Below are positions 53,147 through 60,997 of a DNA stretch of 64,000 nt, one piece after another. This DNA comes from Hymenobacter aerophilus DSM 13606 (GTDB lineage Bacteria; Bacteroidota; Bacteroidia; Cytophagales; Hymenobacteraceae). Numbering within the stretch: the first letter of the stretch is position 1; each line of letters starts with the position of its first letter. The stretch is from contig NZ_KB907812.1 of the NCBI RefSeq assembly GCF_000382225.1, forward strand, positions 62,001 through 126,000, read 5' to 3'. Both the position numbers and the translations under genes were made by a program. Under the pieces are notes generated by a model, which made no database searches, was not told the origin of the DNA, and was given only the letters and a program-made list of their open reading frames with translations.

Positions 53147-53618
53147 AAACAAGCAGCGCAGTAGAGTAAGCAAATAAGCCGCCACAGCAACGGCCAACGG
53201 ATTTCATACGTGGGGCGCCGCGGCAGGTTGAGCGGTCCAATGCAACCCGGCCAGGCCGGCTGCCGTATGAGCGGGCCGTTGTTTCGGGTGCCGCCAGCCA
53301 GCTGCCAGTCGGCCGCCGGTCGGCTACGTCGGGCCATTAGTCCGCTCACGGCCCGGAAAGGGGCCTTTATGGCCATATCAGAAAAAGCGCTTACCTTTGG
53401 CCCCTCCTAACCGAAACGGCATACTTAATACAATCAAATCAACGAATTGTATTATTTATTTCCGGTTTTAGCCCATAACTGACTGCTTTCGGTCTTTCGG
53501 CCGCAACCATAAAAAAGGAAACGCTGATTTTTTTCAAAAAACGTTTCTGCCCTTTTGCCGAGTCGGGCCGGCCGCCTATCCTCTCCAGGCCAAGTGAGAG
53601 TTCACCGACCCAATTGCC
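53147..53618. other. Long intergenic/leader region with hairpins
   Basis: No gene recognised. It contains an exact TACCTTTG at 53392-53399, a hairpin AATACAAT…ATTGTATT at 53427-53453 (11-base loop), and an A/T-rich stretch with GGAAACG…CGTTTC at about 53517-53547. If transcription starts near 53405, the downstream gene has a leader of about 210 bases with these folds. Confidence 0.5.
53392..53399 (+). promoter_or_regulatory. -7 box TACCTTTG, probably for the 53619 gene
   Basis: Exact consensus match; the only downstream + strand gene starts 220 bases away, much farther than for other promoters here. Confidence 0.5.
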
Positions 53619-54140
53619 ATGTCTATTGCGTTGTTCCTGCTGACTTTCCTCTTTCCTCCCCGCCCTGTTTCCTCGACGGCGCTGGCTCTGCCCTCCACCG
53701 TCGCCACCCTGACCCCCCGTCCGGTAGCCATTTCGCTGCCGGTGCTGCCTGCCAAGAAGGCACCCGAAACCCTGGCCTACAAAGTAACGGCCACCACCTA
53801 CTGGCCCGAAGTGGGCCAAACCGATGACAACCCGATGGAAACCGCCGACGGCTCCATCATCCCCGAGCGCCACTCCAGCAAAACGCGCTGGCTGGCCGTT
53901 TCCCGCGACTTGCTCAGCAAGTGGGGCGGTCCGTTCAAGTTCGGCGAGAAAGTCCGCGTAACGGGCCTCGCCAACGGCCTCGACGGCGTCTATATCATCC
54001 ATGACACCATGAACCGCCGCCACCGCCACTGCGTGGACGTGCTGGTGAACGAGCGGGAGTGCAAAAACGGCCTCGAAGGCCGCTGGACCGGCATCAAGCT
54101 CCAGAAATATGCCCCCGAGCCAGCCTGGCAGGCGGGCTGA
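53619..54140 (+). CDS. Secreted double-psi beta-barrel (3D/RlpA-like) protein
   Basis: A 173-residue protein with a signal-like N-terminus (MSIALFLLTFLFPPRPVSST) and a C-terminal barrel: YKVTATTYWPEVGQTDDNPM, RWLAVSRDLLSKWGGPFKFG, EKVRVTGLANGLDGVYIIHD and HCVDVLVNERE. The TATxYxP, AVSRDLL and DTMN…DVLV spacing fits 3D-domain/RlpA lytic transglycosylase-type barrels; VYIIHDTMN with Asp replaces the usual VxDxG. A peptidoglycan-related role is inferred. AGCTTAGAGCTTAGAGCTTA word repeats follow the stop. Confidence 0.8.
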   Translation: MSIALFLLTFLFPPRPVSSTALALPSTVATLTPRPVAISLPVLPAKKAPETLAYKVTATTYWPEVGQTDDNPMETADGSIIPERHSSKTRWLAVSRDLLSKWGGPFKFGEKVRVTGLANGLDGVYIIHDTMNRRHRHCVDVLVNERECKNGLEGRWTGIKLQKYAPEPAWQAG

Positions 54141-54228
54141 GCTTAGAGCTTAGAGCTTAGAAAATACTTCTCAGGCCCTTTGGTGGCCGAATGAGTCGCT
54201 GCTTTTCTGTCATTTACTCTGTCCGATT

Positions 54229-55248
54229 TCAGCTTTCTTCCGGGTACTTTGCCAGGTGCCGGGGCTGATCGTGCGCGTCGTAGAGGTAGCTGAGCGGGCG
54301 GCTGGGGTCGGCCATGATACGGTCGAGCGGAATCTGCCAGCGCTTCCACATTTCCAGCAGCGACTGCGCGTAGGCACTGTTTTCCCAGGGGTTGAAGATG
54401 GCTCCGGTTACGTCGTCAATCAACGAATCCATGATGACCTCCCGGTCGCCGGGCTTCACGGTGCGGGCAAAATAGTCGGGCACCACGTTGAGCAGGTAGG
54501 CGGCGTAGTACACGCGGGCCTTGAACTCGGCCACCTGCACCGGGTGCAGCGGCCGGCGGGCATCGGCCTCCACGCGCCGCATGGCCTGCCCGATGATGCC
54601 GTTATCCACCAGACAGGCCACCAGCACGGTTTCATCGAGCTTGATGCTGAAAGCCAGCGTGCTTAGGTCGTCGTCGTACTCGAAGGGCAACTCGTCGTGG
54701 GCAGGGTCGGTTTCGAGCACGAACATGGAGGCGGGCACGAAGTCGTCGTAACTCATGGGCACGCGCAGGGCCTGCAGGGGCTGAAAGAACGCCTGGAAGC
54801 GGCGCAGCATCTGGGCGTTTTCGGCCAGCGGGTACTGCGGCACGGCCAGCGGGTCTTGCTGGTTGAGCAGCTCGGTGATGAGGATGCCGTAGAACATCTT
54901 GCCCAGCCACAGAAACAGCGTCTGCTCATCGAGCTCCCGAAACCCGCGCACCCCCTGCCGGCTAATGTCTTCAATATGCGCCTCCAGCGGCTCGACGTGC
55001 TGCGTGCGGCAGCGGGCGCAGCAGGCAATACGCAGCGCCGGATACGTCACAATGCGCAAATCGAGCAGCTTTATCTGCCGCTCGCGCAGCTGGTAGCGGT
55101 CCATGAGCCAGTCGGCAAAAACCGGCACCGTATCCTGGGGCGGCGTGGTGGGCGCGCCGCACAGAAAGCACGCGCCCGGCCCGAAGCGCATGCCTTCGAA
55201 GGGTTCGTAGAGCGTGAGGTCGGCGGCGGTAGGAGCAGGGTTGGGCAT
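54229..55248 (-). CDS. Conserved hypothetical protein with two Cys pairs (degenerate HNH-like?)
   Basis: A 339-residue cytoplasmic protein, no signal or TM segment. N-terminus has CFLCGAPTTPPQDTVPVFAD and WLMDRYQL, followed by IACCARCRTQHVEPLEAHIE. The CxxCG + VFxxWL + CCxxC pattern recalls HNH endonuclease-like zinc folds (CxxCG…EHVFPxWL…CxxC), but the EH catalytic pair is replaced by TV. The C-terminal 200 residues are helical without a recognised domain. A -7 box lies 24 bases upstream of the start. Confidence 0.75.
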   Translation of the reverse strand: MPNPAPTAADLTLYEPFEGMRFGPGACFLCGAPTTPPQDTVPVFADWLMDRYQLRERQIKLLDLRIVTYPALRIACCARCRTQHVEPLEAHIEDISRQGVRGFRELDEQTLFLWLGKMFYGILITELLNQQDPLAVPQYPLAENAQMLRRFQAFFQPLQALRVPMSYDDFVPASMFVLETDPAHDELPFEYDDDLSTLAFSIKLDETVLVACLVDNGIIGQAMRRVEADARRPLHPVQVAEFKARVYYAAYLLNVVPDYFARTVKPGDREVIMDSLIDDVTGAIFNPWENSAYAQSLLEMWKRWQIPLDRIMADPSRPLSYLYDAHDQPRHLAKYPEES

Positions 55249-55271
55249 AAGATAAGCGGCAAACGAAAGCG

Positions 55272-55279
55272 CAAAGTTA
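55272..55279 (-). promoter_or_regulatory. -7 box TAACTTTG
   Basis: Exact TAnnTTTG on the minus strand, 24 bases before the start codon at 55248. Confidence 0.55.
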
Positions 55280-55336
55280 CGCCGACCCGCCGCTACTCAA
55301 GCCCGTTTGTCACCGCCTCGCCTGTTACGTACTTGA

Positions 55337-55429
55337 CCTGTCATCCTGAGCGCAGCGAAGGACCTGTACAGAAGCTAACATCAGATATTAGCCTCTGTAT
55401 AGGTCCTTCGCTGCGCTCAGGATGACAGG
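55337..55429. repeat. Intergenic palindrome, GTCATCCTGAGC family
   Basis: CCTGTCATCCTGAGCGCAGC…GGACCTGTACAGAAG and inverse CTCTGTATAGGTCC…GCTGCGCTCAGGATGACAGG. Almost the same sequence as 36962-37052, including the loop GCTAACATC(T/A)GATA, so these two are close copies. Confidence 0.93.
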
Positions 55430-55433
55430 CGCG

Positions 55434-55829
55434 CTACTTCGAGAGCTGCGAGCCGAGCTTCATGAGCAGCTTACCGAGCTGGGCCAGCGGGGCGGCGTAG
55501 TTATTGGTGGTTTCCTCGGCTACTTTGCCGGTTTCGATGCCCAGTGAGGCCAGCGTTTCGGCCAGGTCGTGGGTTTTGGTGTCGGCCGACGACAGCTGCT
55601 CGCGGACCAGCTGCAGTTCCTGGGTTACTTTGGCCAGGCCGGCGCGCTCGGTGGCTTTGAGCACTTCAATCCAGCGGTCAATTTCGGTCAGGGCAGACTC
55701 GCCGGTTGGCGATTTGGTGCCGAGCAGGTTGAGCGTGTCGGTGAGCAGGGCCGAGTTTTGCTCGTCGGTAACGGTGAGCGGAACAGCGGGCGTGGGCTGG
55801 TTGGCGGGAGTGGCGGCGGTGGAGTCCAT
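55434..55829 (-). CDS. Hypothetical helical protein
   Basis: A 131-residue protein from the start at 55829 (MDSTAATPANQPTPAVPLTV). A Pro/Ala-rich N-terminus is followed by amphipathic helices (LLTDTLNLLGTKSPTGESAL; TEIDRWIEVLKATERAGLAK; VTQELQLVREQLSSADTKTH). No family recognised. Its stop lies 4 bases from a palindrome. Such small helical proteins are common in Hymenobacter-type genomes. Confidence 0.65.
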   Translation of the reverse strand: MDSTAATPANQPTPAVPLTVTDEQNSALLTDTLNLLGTKSPTGESALTEIDRWIEVLKATERAGLAKVTQELQLVREQLSSADTKTHDLAETLASLGIETGKVAEETTNNYAAPLAQLGKLLMKLGSQLSK

Positions 55830-56030
55830 AAGAGGGAAGGTCGAAAGGGGGAAACGAATCAACGTAGCTAAACTACCCGGCTATACTTGCCCGCCGCCCG
55901 AAAAGTTGGCCCCGACGCCGCGCACGCGCTCCGGCGCCGCTTGGTGGGTTACCTTCCGGGCGGGCCGTTATTAACCCCCGTGCGGCCCGCTGCCGGGGCG
56001 CGTTTCTTTCCATTTGAAATTTTTCCGCCG

Positions 56031-56360
56031 ATGAAAACCCTGTTCAAAACCCTGTTTGTAGCCGCCGCCGTTTCGTTCTCCGCCGCTTCCTGCACCGAGC
56101 AGGGCCAGGCCAACACCGAAGCCGCCGCCGAAAACGCCAGTGACGCCGCCACCATCGAAGCCAACAACGCCGCTGTAGCCACCGACGACGCCCTCGAAAA
56201 CACGGGCCAGGTTATCGAAGCCACCGCCGACAAAGCCGCCGAAAACACCGAAGCGGCCGCCGACAAAGCCGCTGCCGAAACCAAAGCTGCCGCCGACAAA
56301 GCCGGCAACAAAATCGACCAGGCTACCGACAACGCCAAAGCCGAAATCCGCAATAATTAG
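56031..56360 (+). CDS. Alanine-rich lipoprotein with LEA-like repeats
   Basis: A 109-residue predicted lipoprotein: signal with lipobox MKTLFKTLFVAAAVSFSAASC. The mature part is a charged Ala-rich helix with 11-residue-like repeats, ATADKAAENTEAAADKAAAE and TKAAADKAGNKIDQATDNAK, resembling late-embryogenesis-abundant (LEA) or YtxH-like stress proteins. The start at 56031 is fixed by the signal. A role in stress/desiccation is plausible but not shown. Stop is followed by GGCTTAG word repeats. Confidence 0.75.
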   Translation: MKTLFKTLFVAAAVSFSAASCTEQGQANTEAAAENASDAATIEANNAAVATDDALENTGQVIEATADKAAENTEAAADKAAAETKAAADKAGNKIDQATDNAKAEIRNN

Positions 56361-56403
56361 GGCTTAGATGTTAGGGCTTAGGTTTTAGTTATTAGGACTT
56401 AGG

Positions 56404-56519
56404 GCCCGTCTGTCATCCTGAGCAAAGCGAAGGACCTTATTAGGTTAAAACGAGCCGTTGTTACGATGGTCGTTCTAACGTGATAAGGTCCTTCGCTTTG
56501 CTCAGGATGACAGACGGGC
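56404..56519. repeat. Intergenic palindrome, GTCATCCTGAGC family
   Basis: GCCCGTCTGTCATCCTGAGC…GGACCTTAT and inverse ATAAGGTCC…GCTCAGGATGACAGACGGGC. The outer GCCCGTCT is specific to this copy but palindromic. Loop of about 45 bases includes a further short inverted pair (TTAGGTTAAAACGAG / GTTCTAACGTGATAA). Confidence 0.92.
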
Positions 56520-56550
56520 GCTAAGAAGCTGTTGAGTTAGCGGAGAACAG

Positions 56551-56654
56551 GATGTAGAGACGCGACCCATCGCGTCTCGGCGCTGAACGGCGGTGTAGGC
56601 TCAACATCAGCAACAGCAGCAACGCCAAGACGCGATGGGTCGCGTCTCTACATC
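56551..56654. repeat. Intergenic palindrome, GTAGAGACGCGA family
   Basis: GATGTAGAGACGCGACCCAT and CGCGTCTC on the left; inverse GAGACGCG-ATGGGTCGCGTCTCTACATC on the right (one base differs: AAGACGCG). Only 31 bases from the preceding palindrome; together they fill almost the entire 300-base gap between two converging genes. Confidence 0.9.
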
Positions 56655-56664
56655 CCCCTCATTC

Positions 56665-58200
56665 CTACGCCTTAATCTCCATTTCCGCTTCGTTGGCCAG
56701 CTCCAGCAGCACGGTGTAGTAGGGCTGGCCGGTGGTTTTCGAGCGAAGCCAACTGAAGAAGCTTAGGGCCTGCAGATCTTCCTGCTCCACCGACACGAAC
56801 GACGGAATCTGGCCCAGGCGCTCAACAAAGGCGGGGCGGCGGGCGGTGGCGGGGTCATCAATCAGCTCGCCTACCAGCTGCAGGTAGTTCAGCACCGAAG
56901 CGTAGCCGCCCCCGCCGGGCCCAAACCGTTCCTTCAGCAGCCGCTCGATGGCCCGCAAGCGGTTGTGGGCCAAATCGGAGTTGCCCAGCTCGAACTGAAT
57001 CAGCATTTCGCCCATGCTGCGGTTGATGACCCACTCGACGCCCATTTCCTGCTCGCAGTAGTGGTCGGTGCGCCCGATGGCCTGCAGCGTCTGGTTGGCT
57101 TTCTGAAACTGGCCTTCGGCGAAGTAGTGGAAGCCCAGGCCTAGCCGGGCCGTCAGCTCTTCGCGGGGGCTGAGCGGCAGGCGCAGCATCTGTTCGAGCA
57201 GCCCGATGCTGTCGGAGTTGCGGCGCAGGAAGGCGTAGTTGGCGGCCAGCAGAAACGTGTAGCGCGGCCACATGGCGGTGCGCAGCAGCCGCGGCCCGGC
57301 CTCCAGCAGCACCCGCAGCCGCTCCAGGTACTCCACCGATTCGGCAAAGCGGCGGGTGCGGTACAGGGCGTGGGCAATCATGAGCAGCAGCCCCAGCTGG
57401 GCCTCGCGGTGGGCCGCCTGGAAGCCGTGGCGCTTTTCCATCAGCTGGTAGCAGCGCATCACGAAGGGCGCAAACGAGGCGTAGTCGCGGCGCACGAGCA
57501 TGGCGGCGCGGGTGATGGACATGAGCCGCAGCAGCAGCGCGGGGCGGCGGGCAAAGGCCTCCTGCAAATCGTACTCGCGCAGCACCTGCTGCAAAATATC
57601 ATCGAACGACTCGGCGGCCCGGCCCTTCACGCGGGCCTGGCGCAGGCGCTGGCGGATGAGGCTGTCGGCAATGTTGGCCCGCTCCTCCTCGTCGGCGTCG
57701 CGCTTGTTGAGGTTGCGCTGGCGGATAATATCGTCGAGCGGGTCGGCGTGGGGGCTGTGGGCGCGGGCAATCTGGAGGTTGTACACGGCGTTGAGCTGCT
57801 CGTACTGCTCGTTCTGGCGGGCCAGCTTTTCGGCCTTGCGCAGCGTGCTCCAGGCCAGCCGCTCGATGCCGGCCTCGAACAGGTACTGGGCCAGCGTGAG
57901 CAGCCCGCGCACCGAGGCCGCCGCCGTGTGGTCCTGCTGGTGCTGGCGCAGCAGCAGAAAATCGAGCAGGTGGCGCAGCAGGCGCTTGCGCAGGGCGTAG
58001 TAGGCCACGGCGTTGGGCTCGTCGGGGTAGAGGCGGGCCAGCAGCTCGGGCGTGGTGTGCTCGCGGGGCTGGGCCAGCAGCTCGTAGAGGCGCACATCCA
58101 TGCGGCCCTTCTGCTTGCGGCGCTGGCGCTGAATGAACTGCCGGAACTCCTTGTGGTCGTCGGGTGAGAAAGTAGCAAGCGTGGTACGCAGGTCGTCCAT
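56665..58200 (-). CDS. Large all-helical hypothetical protein (TPR-like)
   Basis: A 511-residue cytoplasmic protein. N-terminus MDDLRTTLATFSPDDHKEFR and FIQRQRRKQKGR… then a long series of helical pairs that look like degenerate TPRs (AHREAQLGLLLMIAHALYRT; RRFAESVEYLERLRVLLEAG; GLGFHYFAEGQFQKANQTLQ; QFELGNSDLAHNRLRAIERL). No catalytic motif. Arg/Leu-rich. Known to me only as a Bacteroidota-conserved hypothetical; role unknown. Confidence 0.82.
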   Translation of the reverse strand: MDDLRTTLATFSPDDHKEFRQFIQRQRRKQKGRMDVRLYELLAQPREHTTPELLARLYPDEPNAVAYYALRKRLLRHLLDFLLLRQHQQDHTAAASVRGLLTLAQYLFEAGIERLAWSTLRKAEKLARQNEQYEQLNAVYNLQIARAHSPHADPLDDIIRQRNLNKRDADEEERANIADSLIRQRLRQARVKGRAAESFDDILQQVLREYDLQEAFARRPALLLRLMSITRAAMLVRRDYASFAPFVMRCYQLMEKRHGFQAAHREAQLGLLLMIAHALYRTRRFAESVEYLERLRVLLEAGPRLLRTAMWPRYTFLLAANYAFLRRNSDSIGLLEQMLRLPLSPREELTARLGLGFHYFAEGQFQKANQTLQAIGRTDHYCEQEMGVEWVINRSMGEMLIQFELGNSDLAHNRLRAIERLLKERFGPGGGGYASVLNYLQLVGELIDDPATARRPAFVERLGQIPSFVSVEQEDLQALSFFSWLRSKTTGQPYYTVLLELANEAEMEIKA

Positions 58201-58371
58201 GAGCGGGCGGAGCTTCTAAAGTCTGAATAGAACACGATAAACCGCTGACTTATAGCTGGTTTTTTAGCAGGGTCCGGCTGGCAGCGGGTCTAAATATAGA
58301 ACATCCTGGTTGCAACCGGATGCGGGTGGGGTGGCATCTTTCCGGAAAGATTCACCCTAAGCCCCACCGCT

Positions 58372-59121
58372 ATGCTTCCACGCCTACTCAGCCTCCTGTT
58401 TCTGCTCCTGCTTTCGGCCGCTGGCGCCCGGGCGCAGGATGTGCTCACCCGCCAATCGGGCGAGGAAATCAACGTGAAAGTGGTGGAGATTACGCCCGTC
58501 AGCGTTACGTACCGCCGCACCGACAACCCCGACGGGCCGCTGATTACGGTGCGCAAGCTCGACGTGTTCATGATTCGCTACGCCAACGGCACGAAGGAAG
58601 TGTTTAATAGCGGCTACGGCCGGGCGCTGCCCGCCCCGGCCGGCCCGCTGCCCCAGCCGGGCCCCGCCGTACCCGGCGACGACCCGCTGCCCGAGCCCAC
58701 CGTCAGCCTGAGCGGGCCGCGCATCGGCTTCACGGTGCTCACGGGCGGCGTGGTGGATAAGGCCAGGGAAGAATTTGGCCTCAATCCCTTCCTCACGCAG
58801 TTTGGCTGGCAGTTTGAAACCCGCATTTTCCGGCTTTCGTCGGGCACATCGGGGCTGTTTGAACTGGTGCCGCTGATTGGCGGGCTGGAGCAGGGCAAGT
58901 TTATCCCCAGCCTGAACGCGCTGATCGGCATTCGCGGGCCCAGGGGCTTCGAGTTCGGCCTGGGGCCCAACCTAACGCCCGCCAGCGCCGGTATTGCGCT
59001 GGCCGTGGGCACTTCCTTCAAGGTCGAGGACGTGAATTTCCCGGTGAACCTGGCTGTGGTGCCCGGCAACGGCGGCGTGCGCTTTAGCTTGCTGGTGGGC
59101 TTCAACCACCGCCGCCGCTAG
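58372..59121 (+). CDS. Secreted protein with a short Bacteroidota beta domain (paralogue 1)
   Basis: A 249-residue protein with signal peptide MLPRLLSLLFLLLLSAAGAR. Residues 25-85 form a small repeat-like domain: LTRQSGEEINVKVVEITPVS then VTYRRTDNPDGPLITVRKLD and VFMIRYANGTKEVF. The same domain, much diverged, opens the next gene (58% of landmark positions by eye, not measured). After a Pro-rich linker, the C-terminal half (FETRIFRLSSGTSGLFELVP … EDVNFPVNLAVVPGNGGVRF) looks beta-barrel-like. Function unknown. Confidence 0.78.
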   Translation: MLPRLLSLLFLLLLSAAGARAQDVLTRQSGEEINVKVVEITPVSVTYRRTDNPDGPLITVRKLDVFMIRYANGTKEVFNSGYGRALPAPAGPLPQPGPAVPGDDPLPEPTVSLSGPRIGFTVLTGGVVDKAREEFGLNPFLTQFGWQFETRIFRLSSGTSGLFELVPLIGGLEQGKFIPSLNALIGIRGPRGFEFGLGPNLTPASAGIALAVGTSFKVEDVNFPVNLAVVPGNGGVRFSLLVGFNHRRR

Positions 59122-59161
59122 GGGCACGGCCTTTCTACCACCTATTTCTACTGAAACGACG

Positions 59162-59851
59162 ATGCGCTTTCTACCCATTCTGCCGCTGCTGCTGAGTTTG
59201 CTGCTGAGCGCCCCCCGCACCCAGGCCCAGCAGACGCCCGCCGCACCCGACTCCACCGCCCGGCCAGCCGCCAGCCCCGCTGTCGCCACCGATGTCATCG
59301 TGCTCACCAACGGCGACGAGGTGTCGGCTCAGGTACTGCGCATCACCCCCGAGCTGGTGCACTATCTAGCCCCAGCCGCCCCTACTGATACGCTGCAGCT
59401 GGCCGCCGCCGAGGTGTTTATGGTGCGCTTTGCCAACGGCACGCACGAAGTGCTGCGGCCGGTGCCCGCCACGCCCGCCACGCCCGCCACCAGCCTGGTG
59501 GGCCTGAGCACGGCGCAGCGCTACGAGCGGGGCCGGCAGGACAGCCGGAAATACTACCAGCCTGCCAAGGGCGTGTTCTGGGGCACGTTTGCCGGCACGG
59601 TGGCCGGCTACGGCTACGGCGGGCTGATTACGGGCGGCGCCATTGCCCTGACGCCCCCGCGCCGCCACAACCTGAACGCGCCCGAACCCGAGCTACTCAA
59701 CGACCCCGCCTACTACGACGGCTACCGCCGGCAGGCCCAGAACCGCAAGCTGGGCAAAGCCGCCGCGGGCTTTGGGGTAGGCACCGGCGCAATCCTGGTT
59801 TTAACCGCGGCCACGTTTGCTATTCTGCTCACTTCGCTTACCCACATCTGA
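59162..59851 (+). CDS. Secreted/membrane protein with the same N-terminal domain (paralogue 2)
   Basis: A 229-residue protein, 40 bases after paralogue 1. Signal MRFLPILPLLLSLLLSAP, then the shared domain VIVLTNGDEVSAQVLRITPE … AAEVFMVRFANGTHEVLRPV. The C-terminal half is different: two Gly-rich hydrophobic segments, GTFAGTVAGYGYGGLITGGA and AAGFGVGTGAILVLTAATFA, around LLNDPAYYDGYRRQAQNRKL. This Gly-zipper/YY…GY layout is a known but uncharacterised Cytophagales pattern. Probably co-transcribed with paralogue 1. Confidence 0.78.
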   Translation: MRFLPILPLLLSLLLSAPRTQAQQTPAAPDSTARPAASPAVATDVIVLTNGDEVSAQVLRITPELVHYLAPAAPTDTLQLAAAEVFMVRFANGTHEVLRPVPATPATPATSLVGLSTAQRYERGRQDSRKYYQPAKGVFWGTFAGTVAGYGYGGLITGGAIALTPPRRHNLNAPEPELLNDPAYYDGYRRQAQNRKLGKAAAGFGVGTGAILVLTAATFAILLTSLTHI

Positions 59852-59927
59852 CCTGCCGGGCGGGCGTTTTCAACCTTACGGCCGGGCTTCGCGTAAAGCG
59901 GGTATCTTCCACCCTAACCCTACGACC

Positions 59928-60146
59928 ATGGACGTTAATAACAACGGCATCAACGACAACACCGAGCTGCGTGCCCGCGGCAACTGGAACGAAATCAAAG
60001 GCCAGGCCAAGCAGAAGTGGGGCAACCTCACCGACGACGATATGCACTACGACGAAGGCAAGCAGGACGAGTGGTTCGGCCGGCTGCAGGAGAAAACCGG
60101 CGAAACGATGGACGACATCAAGAACTGGTTCCAGCGTACCTTCTAG
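59928..60146 (+). CDS. CsbD family stress-associated protein
   Basis: A 72-residue soluble protein. MDVNNNGINDNTELRARGNW then NEIKGQAKQKWGNLTDDDMH fits the CsbD signature (WxxxKGxxKxxxGxLTDDD), continuing KQDEWFGRLQEKTGETMDDI. CsbD proteins are induced in general stress in several phyla; molecular role unknown. The start at 59928 is set by the family. A terminator follows. Confidence 0.9.
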   Translation: MDVNNNGINDNTELRARGNWNEIKGQAKQKWGNLTDDDMHYDEGKQDEWFGRLQEKTGETMDDIKNWFQRTF

Positions 60147-60167
60147 TTTGCCTGATTTCCGATAATC

Positions 60168-60201
60168 CCAACGGCCTGCTGCTTCGGTAGTGGGCCGTTG
60201 G
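60168..60201 (+). terminator. Intrinsic terminator after the CsbD gene
   Basis: CCAACGGCC pairs with GGCCGTTGG around a 16-base loop, with a CTTTTTATTT run shortly after. Confidence 0.7.
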
Positions 60202-60284
60202 AGTTAGCGGGCTTTTTATTTCCGCTTCCATAATGATTTTATCAATAATTCGTATAACTTTATCAACAGAGAAACAGCTGTTTT

Positions 60285-60857
60285 ATGCTAACGCTACCGG
60301 AAGAACTACGCACCCTCGGTAGCCGCGCTTTGCTGGCGTTGCCCAAAACGGTTTTTCTCTGCTCGCGCGCTTACCCGGCCGCGGTTGAGCGCGACACTTA
60401 CCTGTGGGCCATGGAGCAGCGGCAGCAGCACCGCTGCATTGCTTCGGGCTTCCACTCGCGGCTGGAGCAGACGGTATACCATTTCCTGCGCCAGCAGGCC
60501 GGGCAGCCCATCGTGTACGCGCTGGGCCGGGGCATTCAGCACAGTCTGGCCTTCGAAAACGAGGCCGAGCTGCGGGAGGGCAACCTGCTGTTCATTACGC
60601 CTTTCGAGCCGGAAGTAAGCGCCGTCAGCTTCGAAACGGCGGCCATCCGCAACCTGCTGCTGGCCGATCTGGCCGACGACTTCTTTATTCCCTACATGAC
60701 GCCCGACGGCAACCTGGCGCAGCTGCTGGCCGATACCCTGGCCCGCAACAAGCCCCTGCTCACGCTCGACGTGCCCGGCAATGCCGCCCTGGCCCATCCT
60801 GGCGCCCGCATCTACCAGCCGGCCGGCCTGCTGGGCAGCAGCCGCGCCACCCCTTAA
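60285..60857 (+). CDS. Rossmann-type protein, DprA/SLOG-like
   Basis: A 190-residue cytoplasmic protein. Pattern KTVFLCSRAYPAAVERDTYL … RCIASGFHSRLEQTVYHFLR … GQPIVYALGRGI … GNLLFITPFEPEVSAVSFET … MTPDGNLAQLL suggests a small SLOG/DprA-like nucleotide-binding fold: Ser-Arg after strand 1, GFHSRLE in place of GGARGID. The glycine-rich loop of true DprA is degenerate. Function unknown; could be a nucleotide sensor. Confidence 0.65.
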   Translation: MLTLPEELRTLGSRALLALPKTVFLCSRAYPAAVERDTYLWAMEQRQQHRCIASGFHSRLEQTVYHFLRQQAGQPIVYALGRGIQHSLAFENEAELREGNLLFITPFEPEVSAVSFETAAIRNLLLADLADDFFIPYMTPDGNLAQLLADTLARNKPLLTLDVPGNAALAHPGARIYQPAGLLGSSRATP

Positions 60858-60997
60858 CGCCCCGCTGCGTAAGAGGCCCACTGGTCGGGCTCGGGCCGAC
60901 TGGCCGCCGGTAGTGCCGCCAGGCGCTGCCTTTGCTTAGCCGCGCCGTTGCGGCGGTTGCGGAGCGTGGCGCTTTCCTTTCTCCCAGACAGCTTTCC

